From Cupriavidus sp. D384 (GTDB taxonomy: Bacteria; Pseudomonadota; Gammaproteobacteria; Burkholderiales; Burkholderiaceae), in assembly GCF_001652915.1 (NCBI RefSeq), contig NZ_BBQI01000009.1, forward strand, positions 186,001 through 250,000: 64,000 nt of DNA, written 5' to 3'. Made by a program: the position numbers and the translations under genes. The notes below the pieces were generated by a model. The model saw only the letters and a list, made by a program, of their open reading frames with translations. It made no database searches and had not been told where the DNA came from. This document shows, in pieces, positions 9,784-19,826 of the stretch (positions within the stretch are counted from its first letter, which is position 1; the number at the start of each line of letters is the position of its first letter).

Positions 9784-9921
9784 GACAACGGAAAATTCCA
9801 ATAAATTTTCGATTATTTAATGGCGAGCGTTGGATTCCAGAAGTTGAATCACGAAAAAACAGGCTATCCGAGACAACGCATCGATCATTCATATGGTCCC
9901 ATTCACCGATTGTTAGCGTAA

Positions 9922-10047
9922 TGGCAGCACGACTATCGCCAATCGAGTAAGGCAAGCAATGCAGCTGAGCCGTTCGAACAGCCGCTGGCGGACTTCTTGG
10001 ACGCGCTTACCGATCGAAGTAAATTCCGAGCCAGAATCATTCATTGA
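9922..10047 (+). pseudogene. Possible toxin-tail fragment (module 3)
   Basis: An open frame after a stop at 9919-9921 reads WQHDYRQSSKASNAAEPFEQ and then LADFLDALTDRSKFRARIIH before a TGA, 9 bp ahead of the next immunity gene. It has no start codon of its own. The pattern (headless tail, short gap, immunity gene) matches the neighbouring modules, but the sequence is too short for a family call. The stretch 9784-9921 upstream shows no gene that I can support. Confidence 0.35.
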
Positions 10048-10056
10048 CTAATTGCC

Positions 10057-10518
10057 ATGACCGAAGCATACGAGGTCGTACTTGGTGGAGTACCAGAAGT
10101 CCACCTGAATGAGATTCTTGAATTATTGTCCTTTCGAACTGCGAGAGTAATTTCTCCCTCTCCTCCCTGCCAATATGCACATGACTTGTTAGCAACTGCC
10201 CTCAATGAAATACAGAAAAACGAGGGCAATGATTGCATGTCCATAAACTTGCATTCATTTCATCTAGCGAGACCTTCGCTCATCCCTATGATTCTTCTTC
10301 GGATCATAAAATTTGAAAATATCTACGACGTCGAACTATCGTTCGGTGAACCGTCAACTGCCAACGCAAATATGATTATGCGGGACATGTACAAATTCGC
10401 GAACGGGCTTAGGAAGAAATTCCATATACATGAGGTTTATGGCGGAATGGAACCAGCAATCGACATGAAAACCAGATTTTTCACGAACAGGGCGACGGGT
10501 CCGCTACCATTCGATTAA
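10057..10518 (+). CDS. Probable immunity protein (module 3)
   Basis: A 153-residue protein (MTEAYEVVLGGVPEVHLNEI ... GLRKKFHIHEVYGGMEPAID ... RFFTNRATGPLPFD). I do not recognise the family. About 144 bp of its 3' part (10342-10485) recurs at 11340-11483 with about 88% identity by hand count, which shows that at least one paralogue of this gene once existed in the island. Confidence 0.55.
   Translation: MTEAYEVVLGGVPEVHLNEILELLSFRTARVISPSPPCQYAHDLLATALNEIQKNEGNDCMSINLHSFHLARPSLIPMILLRIIKFENIYDVELSFGEPSTANANMIMRDMYKFANGLRKKFHIHEVYGGMEPAIDMKTRFFTNRATGPLPFD
10342..10485 (+). repeat. Direct repeat, copy 1 (3' part of module 3 immunity gene)
   Basis: Matches 11340-11483 at about 127 of 144 positions by hand count, without gaps. 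Many differences are at third codon positions, which suggests a diverged paralogue and not a fresh duplication. Confidence 0.85.
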
Positions 10519-10541
10519 CGAAACGTCGCCTGACTATTGAG

Positions 10542-10661
10542 ATGGCATCAATCGAAGACTCGACGCTTACCGCCGGACCATTAGCGATAGTAGATATCCG
10601 ACATGCGATTAGGACGGATAATCGGCGGGAAACCGCCCACCAAATCCGTACCAATCGATAA
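10542..10661 (+). pseudogene. Truncated start of an immunity gene, related to the gene at 10863
   Basis: A 39-codon frame begins MASIEDSTLTAG, while the downstream gene reads MSPIEASTLQDY from its second methionine at 10863. The DNA is alike over about 30 bp (10540-10569 and 10861-10890). After that the similarity ends and the frame runs into toxin-tail DNA. This is a broken 5' end left by recombination between modules. Confidence 0.55.
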
Positions 10662-10848
10662 TTGCGAGGGCTGCTGGCGTGCCCAAACATCAGAAGGCGG
10701 TTGGATAACGTTCAGGCCCGCTGGGCAGGCTAGTAAGGATACATTGCCGACGACCGCTACGGTTGAAATTAACGACCTAAGTATCAACACTTTGAATTCA
10801 TCGCCGAAAGGCAAGCCAAGTATATTGAAGCTTAAATTTCCACGCTAG
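10603..10848 (+). pseudogene. Orphan toxin C-terminal fragment (module 4)
   Basis: An 81-codon frame reading VPIDNCEGCWRAQTSEGGWI, TFRPAGQASKDT, TATVEINDLSINTL and ending KPSILKLKFPR. This looks like the C-terminal part of a polymorphic toxin. It overlaps the truncated immunity start in another frame, so its own start is probably not real. It ends 8 nt before an immunity gene. The ending LKLKFPR resembles that of module 1 (ELKFR). Confidence 0.5.
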
Positions 10849-10856
10849 GACCGGCT

Positions 10857-11336
10857 ATGAAGATGTCACCAATCGAAGCCTCGACGCTTCAGGATTATCT
10901 GTACCTGACAACCTTGGATGCCTATTGTCCAGATGCATTCATTGGAGGGCGGCAGCCAGCCCCGATCAACGCTCACGAAATATGGCAATTCGCAGTGGAA
11001 ATGATATATCGATGTCTGCGATGCAATTTGTTACATCTTGACGAGAAATGGATTATTTCCCACGACATAGATGGCCATTATGGGTTCGCACGCCACCTAG
11101 CAAATCACAACCCATTCGATGCCAAGGACTTTGAAAAATATGGTGCGCTATATTGGATCGAACCTGAATTGACCGCATCAGAAGAGACGAGGGATTTGAT
11201 AGAAAATTTTCACATCGACTTGTCATCAAACGCCTGCGAACCCCTCATGGAGCGCATCGAAGGTTCATTTGAAAGACACGGGATGAAATTTGGGGAGATA
11301 TTGATTCCCATCGACATGGAAAAGGGGAAGCGGTAA
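10857..11336 (+). CDS. Probable immunity protein (module 4)
   Basis: A 159-residue acidic protein (SPIEASTLQDYLYLTTLDAY, AVEMIYRCLRCNLLHLDEKW, YGALYWIEPELTASEETRDL). The site AGGA lies 7 nt before the ATG. The frame is intact. By position it pairs with the toxin tail at 10603-10848. I do not recognise the family. The AT-rich composition agrees with horizontal origin. Confidence 0.6.
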   Translation: MKMSPIEASTLQDYLYLTTLDAYCPDAFIGGRQPAPINAHEIWQFAVEMIYRCLRCNLLHLDEKWIISHDIDGHYGFARHLANHNPFDAKDFEKYGALYWIEPELTASEETRDLIENFHIDLSSNACEPLMERIEGSFERHGMKFGEILIPIDMEKGKR

Positions 11337-11339
11337 TCG

Positions 11340-11483
11340 TTCGATGAATCGTCAACTGCCAACGCAAATATTATTATGCAGGACGTGCACAGATTCACGA
11401 ACGTACTTAGGAAGAAACTTCACATACATGAAGTTTATGGCGGAATGGAACCAGCTATCGATATGAAGACCAGATTTTTCACG
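11340..11483 (+). repeat. Direct repeat, copy 2: immunity-gene 3' fragment
   Basis: This copy follows the module 4 immunity stop by three bases, in the same frame, and encodes STANANIIMQDVHRFTNVLR and HIHEVYGGMEPAIDMKTRFF. It has no start region of its own, so it is a headless remnant of an immunity paralogue (copy 1 at 10342-10485). Confidence 0.8.
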
Positions 11484-11550
11484 GGGGTTTTGCAAGTAGC
11501 AACCCTTATGGCTCATCGGAAGCACCTAGTATCAAAGGAAAAAAATAATC

Positions 11551-11958
11551 ATGAACTATCTATTCAATTCCCCAATTTTGCCACCCGGATTTATCCTTCC
11601 GAGAGAATATATAGAGCTCGTTACTTTCAATCGGCTTCCAGACTTGCAGCCATGGAGATTCTTAGCGAAGGATGTTCCCGCCTCCCTATCCTATTACGGC
11701 AGGATGCTGCAAGGATTTCCGGAACGACCGCTAATCCCATTCGCCATGATCGACGATCAGACTGGCTTCTATAACGATGGGTGGGTGGTGCTGGCGTGTT
11801 TTGACGGGACGGACACGTCGGGTGAGCCGTCTGTCTTCGTATACGACTATGCCACGCCAAAGACGCTGCCGTGGGAAAACCTCTCTTATGATAATTTCAC
11901 TACCTGGATGGAAGCCGCTCAGGTCGAATCGCTCAACTATAAATCCGAACTGTCTTGA
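11551..11958 (+). CDS. SUKH (SMI1/KNR4)-like immunity protein (module 5)
   Basis: A 135-residue protein with MIDDQTGFYNDGWVVLACFD and GEPSVFVYDYATPK near the C terminus, the style of SMI1/KNR4 (SUKH) immunity proteins, one of the commonest immunity folds in polymorphic toxin loci. AAGGA lies 11 nt before the ATG. No toxin fragment is visible between 11484 and 11550, so this gene is an orphan. Its 3' end overlaps the end of the kptA remnant on the other strand by about 20 bp. Confidence 0.65.
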   Translation: MNYLFNSPILPPGFILPREYIELVTFNRLPDLQPWRFLAKDVPASLSYYGRMLQGFPERPLIPFAMIDDQTGFYNDGWVVLACFDGTDTSGEPSVFVYDYATPKTLPWENLSYDNFTTWMEAAQVESLNYKSELS

Positions 11959-12319
11959 TCAATAAATCTGGCAGCCACCCAATCCGTCAGCCAGACGTCA
12001 TTCTCGGCTTGGAAGAACTTAATCCCCTCCAACCTCATCTTGGAAGCCGCGATTTTCAATATCACCGGACTACCATACCGCTTTCCCACGGCGATGGCGG
12101 TTTCCCGGTCGGCCGAAAGATGGACGTGATGGCGAGATCCGGGGACCAGGCCATGCTCCATGATGGAAGGCAGGAAACGAGTCGCCGTCCCGTGGTAAAG
12201 AAAGTCGGGCGGCTCTTTTTCCGCATGTTTGAGCTGGACGCTGACCGTTGAATGTCCTTGAGGTCGCTAGAGTTCATGGTGCGATATTTGTCGTGGATAC
12301 CCGGGGCTGAACGAACCAA
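11937..12319 (-). pseudogene. kptA: kptA remnant (RNA 2'-phosphotransferase), frameshifted and truncated
   Basis: Reading the minus strand, GIHDKYRTMNSSD resembles the central part of KptA/Tpt1. One frame over it continues RPQGHSTVSVQL, DFLYHGTATRFLPSIMEHGL, PGSRHHVHLSADRETA and GIKFFQAENDVWLTDWV to a TAG at 11937-11939. These are the conserved C-terminal blocks of the enzyme that removes a 2'-phosphate from tRNA. A shift near 12268 and the missing N-terminal half mean that no active enzyme is made. It marks the right border of the accessory island. Confidence 0.75.
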
Positions 12320-12360
12320 GCAAGCCTTCTACAACAAAGAAAGTGCCTTGACCCTTTCCC

Positions 12361-13440
12361 CTACCGAATAATCCCCCCACCCAGACAAACCTCCCCGTCA
12401 TACAACACGGCGGACTGTCCAGGCGTCACCGCCCACTGCGCTTCGTCGAACGAAAGACGCAGTGCATCGCCTTCCGCCGTCACCACCGTGCAGGGGGCGT
12501 CGCTCTGCCGATACCGCGTCTTGGCGGCCATCGTTGCGCCGGCGAGCGGGGGTTCTCCGGCCACCCACGACAGGTCGGCTGCGTCGAGTTCGGGTTTCAG
12601 CAGCCACGGGTGGTCGTGGCCTTGCACCACGTACAGCGTGTTCGATGCCATGTCCTTGCGGGCCACGTACCACGCGTCGCCGCTGCCGTCCTTGCTGCCG
12701 CCCAGACCGATGCCCTTGCGCTGGCCCAGCGTGTAGAACGCCAGGCCGATGTGTTGGCCGACGACCTTGCCTTCATCTGTCACCATCGGGCCCGGCTTGG
12801 TCGGCAGGTAGCGATTGAGGAAGTCCCGGAACGGGCGTTCGCCAATAAAGCAGATGCCGGTGGAGTCCTTCTTCTTCGCGTTCGGCAGGCCGATTTCGGC
12901 GGCGATCTCGCGCACGCGGGTCTTCGGAATTTCGCCCAGCGGGAACATCGTGCGCGACAGTTGCGCCTGGTTCAGGCGGTGCAGGAAGTAGCTCTGGTCC
13001 TTGGTGTGGTCGAATGCCTTGAGCAATTCGAACTTGCCGTTGGATGCCTGGCGCACGCGCGCATAGTGGCCCGTGGCAATCAGTTCGGCGCCCAGCGACA
13101 TCGCGTGGTCCAGGAAGGCCTTGAACTTGATTTCGGCGTTGCAGAGCACGTCCGGGTTCGGCGTGCGGCCGGCCGAATATTCGCGCAGGAAATCGGCGAA
13201 CACGCGGTCCTTGTATTCGGCGGCGAAGTTGACGGCCTCCACGTCCACGCCGATCACGTCGGCCACGGACGCCACGTCGAGCCAGTCCTGGCGCGTGGAG
13301 CAATACTCGCTGTCGTCATCGTCTTCCCAGTTCTTCATGAACAGGCCGATGACCTCGTACCCCTGCTGCTTGAGCAGCCATGCCGTGACCGACGAATCCA
13401 CGCCGCCCGACATGCCCACCACCACTCGCTTGCCGCTCAC
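12361..13440 (-). CDS. mnmA: tRNA-specific 2-thiouridylase MnmA
   Basis: MnmA thiolates U34 of tRNA-Lys, -Glu and -Gln. The 359-residue protein has the PP-loop SGGVDS at residues 11-16, the catalytic cysteine in [12 protein letters not shown] (C100) and the second cysteine in STGICFIG (C197). Full family length. Its start overlaps the end of the Nudix gene by four bases (13437-13440), so the two are translationally coupled. Confidence 0.96.
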   Translation of the reverse strand: MSGKRVVVGMSGGVDSSVTAWLLKQQGYEVIGLFMKNWEDDDDSEYCSTRQDWLDVASVADVIGVDVEAVNFAAEYKDRVFADFLREYSAGRTPNPDVLCNAEIKFKAFLDHAMSLGAELIATGHYARVRQASNGKFELLKAFDHTKDQSYFLHRLNQAQLSRTMFPLGEIPKTRVREIAAEIGLPNAKKKDSTGICFIGERPFRDFLNRYLPTKPGPMVTDEGKVVGQHIGLAFYTLGQRKGIGLGGSKDGSGDAWYVARKDMASNTLYVVQGHDHPWLLKPELDAADLSWVAGEPPLAGATMAAKTRYRQSDAPCTVVTAEGDALRLSFDEAQWAVTPGQSAVLYDGEVCLGGGIIR

Positions 13441-13979
13441 AGTGCTGCCCCCGATGACTGCCCCGCCGCTGCGGCCACGGCCGCGTCGGTAGCGCTGGCG
13501 ATGGCGGTGGGATGGGTGTGCAGCAGGTCCAGCGCAAAGCGCTTGCCGGCCAGGTAGTCGTCGACGCAGGCCATTACCAGCGGCGAGCGATGGCGGTCGG
13601 CGCAGGCACGCAGTTCCTCGGCTGTCATCCAGACGGTGCGGACGATGCCGGTGTCCAGCTGGCGGCCGGCGTCGAGCGAACCCAGGTCGCCCGTGAACCC
13701 GAAGCGGATGTAGGTGGTATCGCCACCGTCGCGCGACGAGCGGCCGCGGCTCATGTAGCAGCCAAGCAGCGCGCGCGGTTCGAACGTGTGGGCGGTTTCT
13801 TCGAGCGTTTCGCGGACAACGGCGCGGATCAGGCTCTCGCCAGGCTCCAGGTGGCCCGCGGGCTGGTTCAGGCGCAGGCCATCGGCCGTTTCCTCTTCCA
13901 CCAGCAGAAAGCGGCCGCCGCGTTCAATGACGGCGGCAACGGTGACGCTGGCAATCCATTCACGTGACATGATGCACAT
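13437..13979 (-). CDS. Nudix hydrolase (NudJ-like)
   Basis: A 180-residue protein with a Nudix box, [20 protein letters not shown]; the usual final glycine position is alanine here (EETA). It hydrolyses a nucleoside diphosphate linked to another group; NudJ-type enzymes act on thiamine or nucleoside pyrophosphates. The start could be the ATG at 13979 or the one at 13970 (MSREWIAS), and neither has a strong ribosome-binding site. It is directly upstream of mnmA with a four-base overlap, a common arrangement in this family of bacteria. The last 25 residues are alanine-rich. Confidence 0.85.
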   Translation of the reverse strand: MCIMSREWIASVTVAAVIERGGRFLLVEEETADGLRLNQPAGHLEPGESLIRAVVRETLEETAHTFEPRALLGCYMSRGRSSRDGGDTTYIRFGFTGDLGSLDAGRQLDTGIVRTVWMTAEELRACADRHRSPLVMACVDDYLAGKRFALDLLHTHPTAIASATDAAVAAAAGQSSGAAL

Positions 13980-14038
13980 TTTTTAAGCAATCCGGCATTT
14001 TACCGGTTGCCGTTGGAACGTGCATTGCGCGCGGAGTT

Positions 14039-14947
14039 TCAGGCGGCCTCGGCCGTGAGCATCGGGGGCAGCAAGGCGATGGCCGCGTCGATGCGGGCCA
14101 CAAGTGACTTCGACGCCGGTGTCAGCGGGCGGCGCACTTCTGCCGTGGTCATGCCGGCCAGCGCCAGCGCGGCCTTCACGGGTGCGGGATTGGGCTCGGC
14201 GAACATCAGCCCGATCAGCGGCGACAGCTGCCGGAACAGTGCCCGGGCGGCCTCGTCGCGGCCGGTGCGCGCCAGATGCAGCAGCCGCACGAACAGGTCG
14301 GGCCGCACGTGTGCCGCAGCCGGCACGATGCCCTGGCCGCCGCGCAGCAGGTGGTCGAGCATCGACGCATCGTCGCCGCAATACACGCCGATCAGGTCCT
14401 GCATGGCAAGCGTGCGCATGCCGGCGGAGTCGCATTCCTTGACGGCCACGATCTGCGGATGGGCGGCCAGACGCCACGCCAGTTCCGGGGAAATCGTGCA
14501 GCCGGTGCGCCGGGGCACGTTGTAGAGCATCAGCGGCTTGCCGGTCTGGGCCGCCACGCTGCGCATATGCCAGGCGATGCCTTCGTCCGATACGCGCAGG
14601 TAATACGGCGGGGGCACCAGGTAGCCGGCCAGTGGCAGGCGGTCGAGCCGGCGCACCTGCTCGCATACGGCGTGGGTAGCCACGCCGCCCACACCTGCCA
14701 TCACTGGCAGCGTGCCACCGACGGCTTCGAGCACGGCCGCCGTCAGCATGAATCGTTCGGCATCGGTCAGCAGGCCGCCCTCGCCTGTCGTGCCCAGCAC
14801 GATCAGGCCATCGACGCTGGCTGCGGCGTAGTGCGACGCCAGGCGCTGCGCTGCATCCAGATCCACCTGGTCATTGCGCAACGGCGTGACCATCGGCAGC
14901 CAGAGGCCGTCGGCAATCGCGCCGCGCTGCGGGTCAATGCGTGCCAT
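14039..14947 (-). CDS. dapA: Dihydrodipicolinate synthase/N-acetylneuraminate lyase family protein (DapA paralogue)
   Basis: A 302-residue TIM-barrel lyase. Diagnostic parts are GTTGEGGLLT, the tyrosine in LYNVPRRTG and the Schiff-base lysine in VAVKECDSAGM. These fit 4-hydroxy-tetrahydrodipicolinate synthase of lysine and diaminopimelate synthesis. It is not next to bamC, as the principal dapA usually is in beta-proteobacteria, so this may be a second copy or a lyase of another 2-oxo acid. The start ATG at 14947 overlaps the 3' end of the small upstream gene by 14 bp. Confidence 0.8.
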   Translation of the reverse strand: MARIDPQRGAIADGLWLPMVTPLRNDQVDLDAAQRLASHYAAASVDGLIVLGTTGEGGLLTDAERFMLTAAVLEAVGGTLPVMAGVGGVATHAVCEQVRRLDRLPLAGYLVPPPYYLRVSDEGIAWHMRSVAAQTGKPLMLYNVPRRTGCTISPELAWRLAAHPQIVAVKECDSAGMRTLAMQDLIGVYCGDDASMLDHLLRGGQGIVPAAAHVRPDLFVRLLHLARTGRDEAARALFRQLSPLIGLMFAEPNPAPVKAALALAGMTTAEVRRPLTPASKSLVARIDAAIALLPPMLTAEAA

Positions 14948-15254
14948 GGTCGTCTCCGAGCACCGTGGCCACGCCGAATTCGGCAGCGGGCAAGGCCGCC
15001 ATGATGGCGTGCATGGCGGCGTCGCGGTCGCCGCGTTCCACCTCCACGTGCAGCGTGGTCTCGCCGTTGCGATGGTCCACTTCCACCACGTAGATGCGCG
15101 CCATGTTGCCAATCGCGCGATGCAGTGTCTGGCGCAGCGCGAATACCTGTGACGACGAGACGGCCAGCCGCAGGCGAATCCATGGATCCTGGGCAATGAC
15201 ACGGCGTCGCGGAACCGATGCAAAGGCCATGGCGAGACTCGATGACTGTCGCAT
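14934..15254 (-). CDS. Small ACT-like hypothetical protein upstream of the dapA paralogue
   Basis: About 106 residues from the ATG at 15254 (an upstream start at 15302 and one at 15230 are possible). The core WIRLRLAVSSSQVFALRQTL, then MARIYVVEVDHRNGETTLHV and DAAMHAIMAALP, has the strand-helix-strand pattern of an ACT or ferredoxin-like regulatory domain. Its last codons overlap the start of the dapA paralogue, so the two genes are coupled. A role as amino-acid-sensing partner of that lyase is an inference. Confidence 0.5.
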   Translation of the reverse strand: MRQSSSLAMAFASVPRRRVIAQDPWIRLRLAVSSSQVFALRQTLHRAIGNMARIYVVEVDHRNGETTLHVEVERGDRDAAMHAIMAALPAAEFGVATVLGDDHGTH

Positions 15255-15395
15255 GAAGCGATGATCCGCGCGGGGCGGATCGTCTGTTGAACATGGCTCC
15301 ATGCTAGGGAGAGCGGCCTCAATTTGATGCAGCGTTTGGCCGGCCCGCCATCAAGAACGCGTAAAGACGCAGGCGCTCCGGCGGGCCTGGGGCGC

Positions 15396-16190
15396 TCAGA
15401 ACGTCTTCGTGATCGACGCGAAAGCCGTGGCCTTGCCCAGATAGCGCCCGCGCGTGTTCGTGTAGGCGGCCTTGCTGGCGTTCGTGTCGATATAGGCGAC
15501 GGCCAGCGCGAAGCCGTTGCCCAGGTCCTTCGTCAGGCCGATCTTCCAGTCGGTGTACGACGCATCGCTGAAATGCTGCACGCCCTGGTAGCCGACATGC
15601 GCGTTCAGCGTGAGTCCCCACACGTTCAGCGGCAGGTTGGCCGTCAGGTCGACGTAGTAGCTGTTCTTGCTGTCGGCAAACCCGAACAGGTTGGTCACGG
15701 CGTGCGAGTACTTCAGGAAGACCGGCCCCCACCCGATGCCGGCATACAGCTCGGTGGTGTAGGGGCGCGTAGCCGTGTAGCCGCCCGGATAGTAGTACTC
15801 GAGCACGCCCAGGTCGTAATTGAATTCCTGGTCGGCCAGCTTGAACGTGTTCTTGAAGCCGCCATAGAAATCCATCTCGACGGGCGCGGACACAGACGCG
15901 TCGGCGTCGCCAAGCCAGCTGATACTCGAGTTCCAGTTGCCGACGTAGAAGCCGCTCTCGTGGGCATAGTCGAAGCCGCCCTGGATGGCCGGGCGCCGGT
16001 CGGTCTGGCTGATGCCGCGGTAGCGGTAATCGGATACCACGGACACGTTGGCCGTGAATGTATGCGGCGATGCCGGCTGGGCATTGTCGGGGGAAGCCTG
16101 TTGCGCGAATGCACTGCAAAACGGGGTGGCAAGCAGGATGGCGGCGGCCAGCGTGGCCGGCGCCGAGGTCATCAGGCGGGTTGCGATCAT
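15396..16190 (-). CDS. TorF family outer-membrane porin-like protein
   Basis: About 264 residues from the ATG at 16190; a start at 16247 is also open. A signal peptide (PATLAAAILLATPFCSAFAQ) precedes a beta-barrel protein with NVSVVSDYRYRGISQTDRRP, the hallmark of the TorF/Gcw family of putative porins. It ends in SITKTF, with the C-terminal aromatic typical of outer-membrane proteins assembled by BamA. Substrate unknown. A perfect 10-bp inverted repeat lies about 80 bp upstream. Confidence 0.8.
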   Translation of the reverse strand: MIATRLMTSAPATLAAAILLATPFCSAFAQQASPDNAQPASPHTFTANVSVVSDYRYRGISQTDRRPAIQGGFDYAHESGFYVGNWNSSISWLGDADASVSAPVEMDFYGGFKNTFKLADQEFNYDLGVLEYYYPGGYTATRPYTTELYAGIGWGPVFLKYSHAVTNLFGFADSKNSYYVDLTANLPLNVWGLTLNAHVGYQGVQHFSDASYTDWKIGLTKDLGNGFALAVAYIDTNASKAAYTNTRGRYLGKATAFASITKTF

Positions 16191-16267
16191 CGATGAAAAA
16201 ACGTGGGCGTAGTGGGGAAAACGCCTCGAAAGAGACGTGAACGCCACGATACGCAGCCGCGCATCAA

Positions 16268-16297
16268 ATCGGCATCAAGAATTCAGGTGATGCCGAT
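16268..16297. promoter_or_regulatory. Perfect 10-bp inverted repeat upstream of the porin gene
   Basis: ATCGGCATCA (16268-16277) and TGATGCCGAT (16288-16297) are separated by 10 bp, so their centres are 20 bp apart, two helical turns. Further GCATCA boxes occur at 16261-16266 and near 16333. This looks like an operator for a dimeric regulator acting on the porin gene (minus) or the transhydrogenase operon (plus). Confidence 0.55.
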
Positions 16298-16531
16298 GTC
16301 ATTTCATCAATAGCAAATATTCAAGGTAATACGATGTGCATCAAACAAGCCATTTCATGAGCAGAAAAAATGAGTTTCGGTCAAAGCACATATACCCGAC
16401 CGGTGAGTCACCACCGAACGTAAGTTTCGGGTAAGCTGCGCAAAAATTGACGCATTCTTTTGCAATGCATCAACGGGCGAGGACGTTGGCCCGGCCAGAT
16501 TACGAACGACGCCAGACAGGAGAAATTGACG

Positions 16532-17656
<1,125 letters not shown>

Positions 17657-17800
17657 CATTCCCGTCTGAAGATGCCGCGGCGCTGAAAAGAGCCCAGCGC
17701 CACGGCCCGCCGCGTCCCCGGCAAGTTTGATCCTGCAGTTTCAGCCCGCCTGCGCGGACGCGACGCTCGGCAGTATTCAAAAGCAACGGAGGAGAAGTCG

Positions 17801-18132
17801 ATGGAGATGGTGAACCACACGGTGATCAACCTGATCATCTTCGTGCTGGCAATTTACGTGGGTTACCACGTGGTGTGGACGGTCACGCCCGCGCTGCACA
17901 CCCCGCTGATGGCCGTGACCAATGCAATCTCGGCCATCATCATCGTCGGTGCCATGCTGGCAGCCGGCCTGACCGAAGGCGGCGTGGGCCGCGTGATGGG
18001 CACGCTGGCCGTGGCACTGGCCGCGGTGAACGTGTTCGGTGGCTTCCTGGTGACCCAGCGCATGCTGGAGATGTTCAAGAAGAAGGAACCCCGCGCCAAG
18101 GCCGGTGCCGAAGCCGCCAAGGGAGGTGCGTG

Positions 18133-18133
<1 letters not shown>
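17801..18133 (+). CDS. pntAB: NAD(P) transhydrogenase subunit alpha part 2 (membrane domain)
   Basis: A 110-residue membrane protein with three hydrophobic helices ([60 protein letters not shown]). It forms part of the proton channel, domain II. GGAGGAGAAG precedes the ATG. Its stop overlaps the pntB start (TGATG). Confidence 0.95.
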
Positions 18134-19605
<1,472 letters not shown>

Positions 19606-19701
19606 GCTGCCGTTAATGTCAGGTAGTGGCCGTCAGGCCCGCAGTTCTGCCGAGTGAATAAAGCAACGCGCAGACCTGTAATCAATAAAATCGAAGTAGT
19701 G

Positions 19702-19733
19702 CGGCCAGCAACCAACGCTGGCCGTTTCCTTTT
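19702..19733 (+). terminator. Terminator of the pnt operon
   Basis: CGGCCAGC/GCTGGCCG (19702-19709 and 19717-19724) form a perfect 8-bp stem with a 7-nt loop, followed by TTTCCTTTT. It is about 100 bp after the pntB stop. Confidence 0.8.
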
Positions 19734-19744
19734 GCGTGGTCTGG

Positions 19745-19772
19745 TTGCGCATGCAGATGCAGGCGCTATACT
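19745..19772 (+). promoter_or_regulatory. Candidate sigma-70 promoter of the response regulator gene
   Basis: TTGCGC (19745-19750) and TATACT (19767-19772) are separated by 16 bp, about 55 bp upstream of the ATG and just after the pnt terminator. Confidence 0.5.
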
Positions 19773-19826
19773 GGCTTGCCCCGTTCTTTTTCCCCCTTGC
19801 GGCCGGCGGCCAGATTTGATCGCACC

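Noticed and set aside
11937-12161. Intact small kptA gene
   Set aside because: The 74-codon frame is only the C-terminal part; conserved blocks upstream continue in the same frame to a stop and then in another frame, so it is a pseudogene.
6539-12360. Mobile element with integrase, transposase or terminal repeats carrying the CDI island
   Set aside because: No transposase or integrase frame, no tRNA and no matching flanking repeats could be found by eye.
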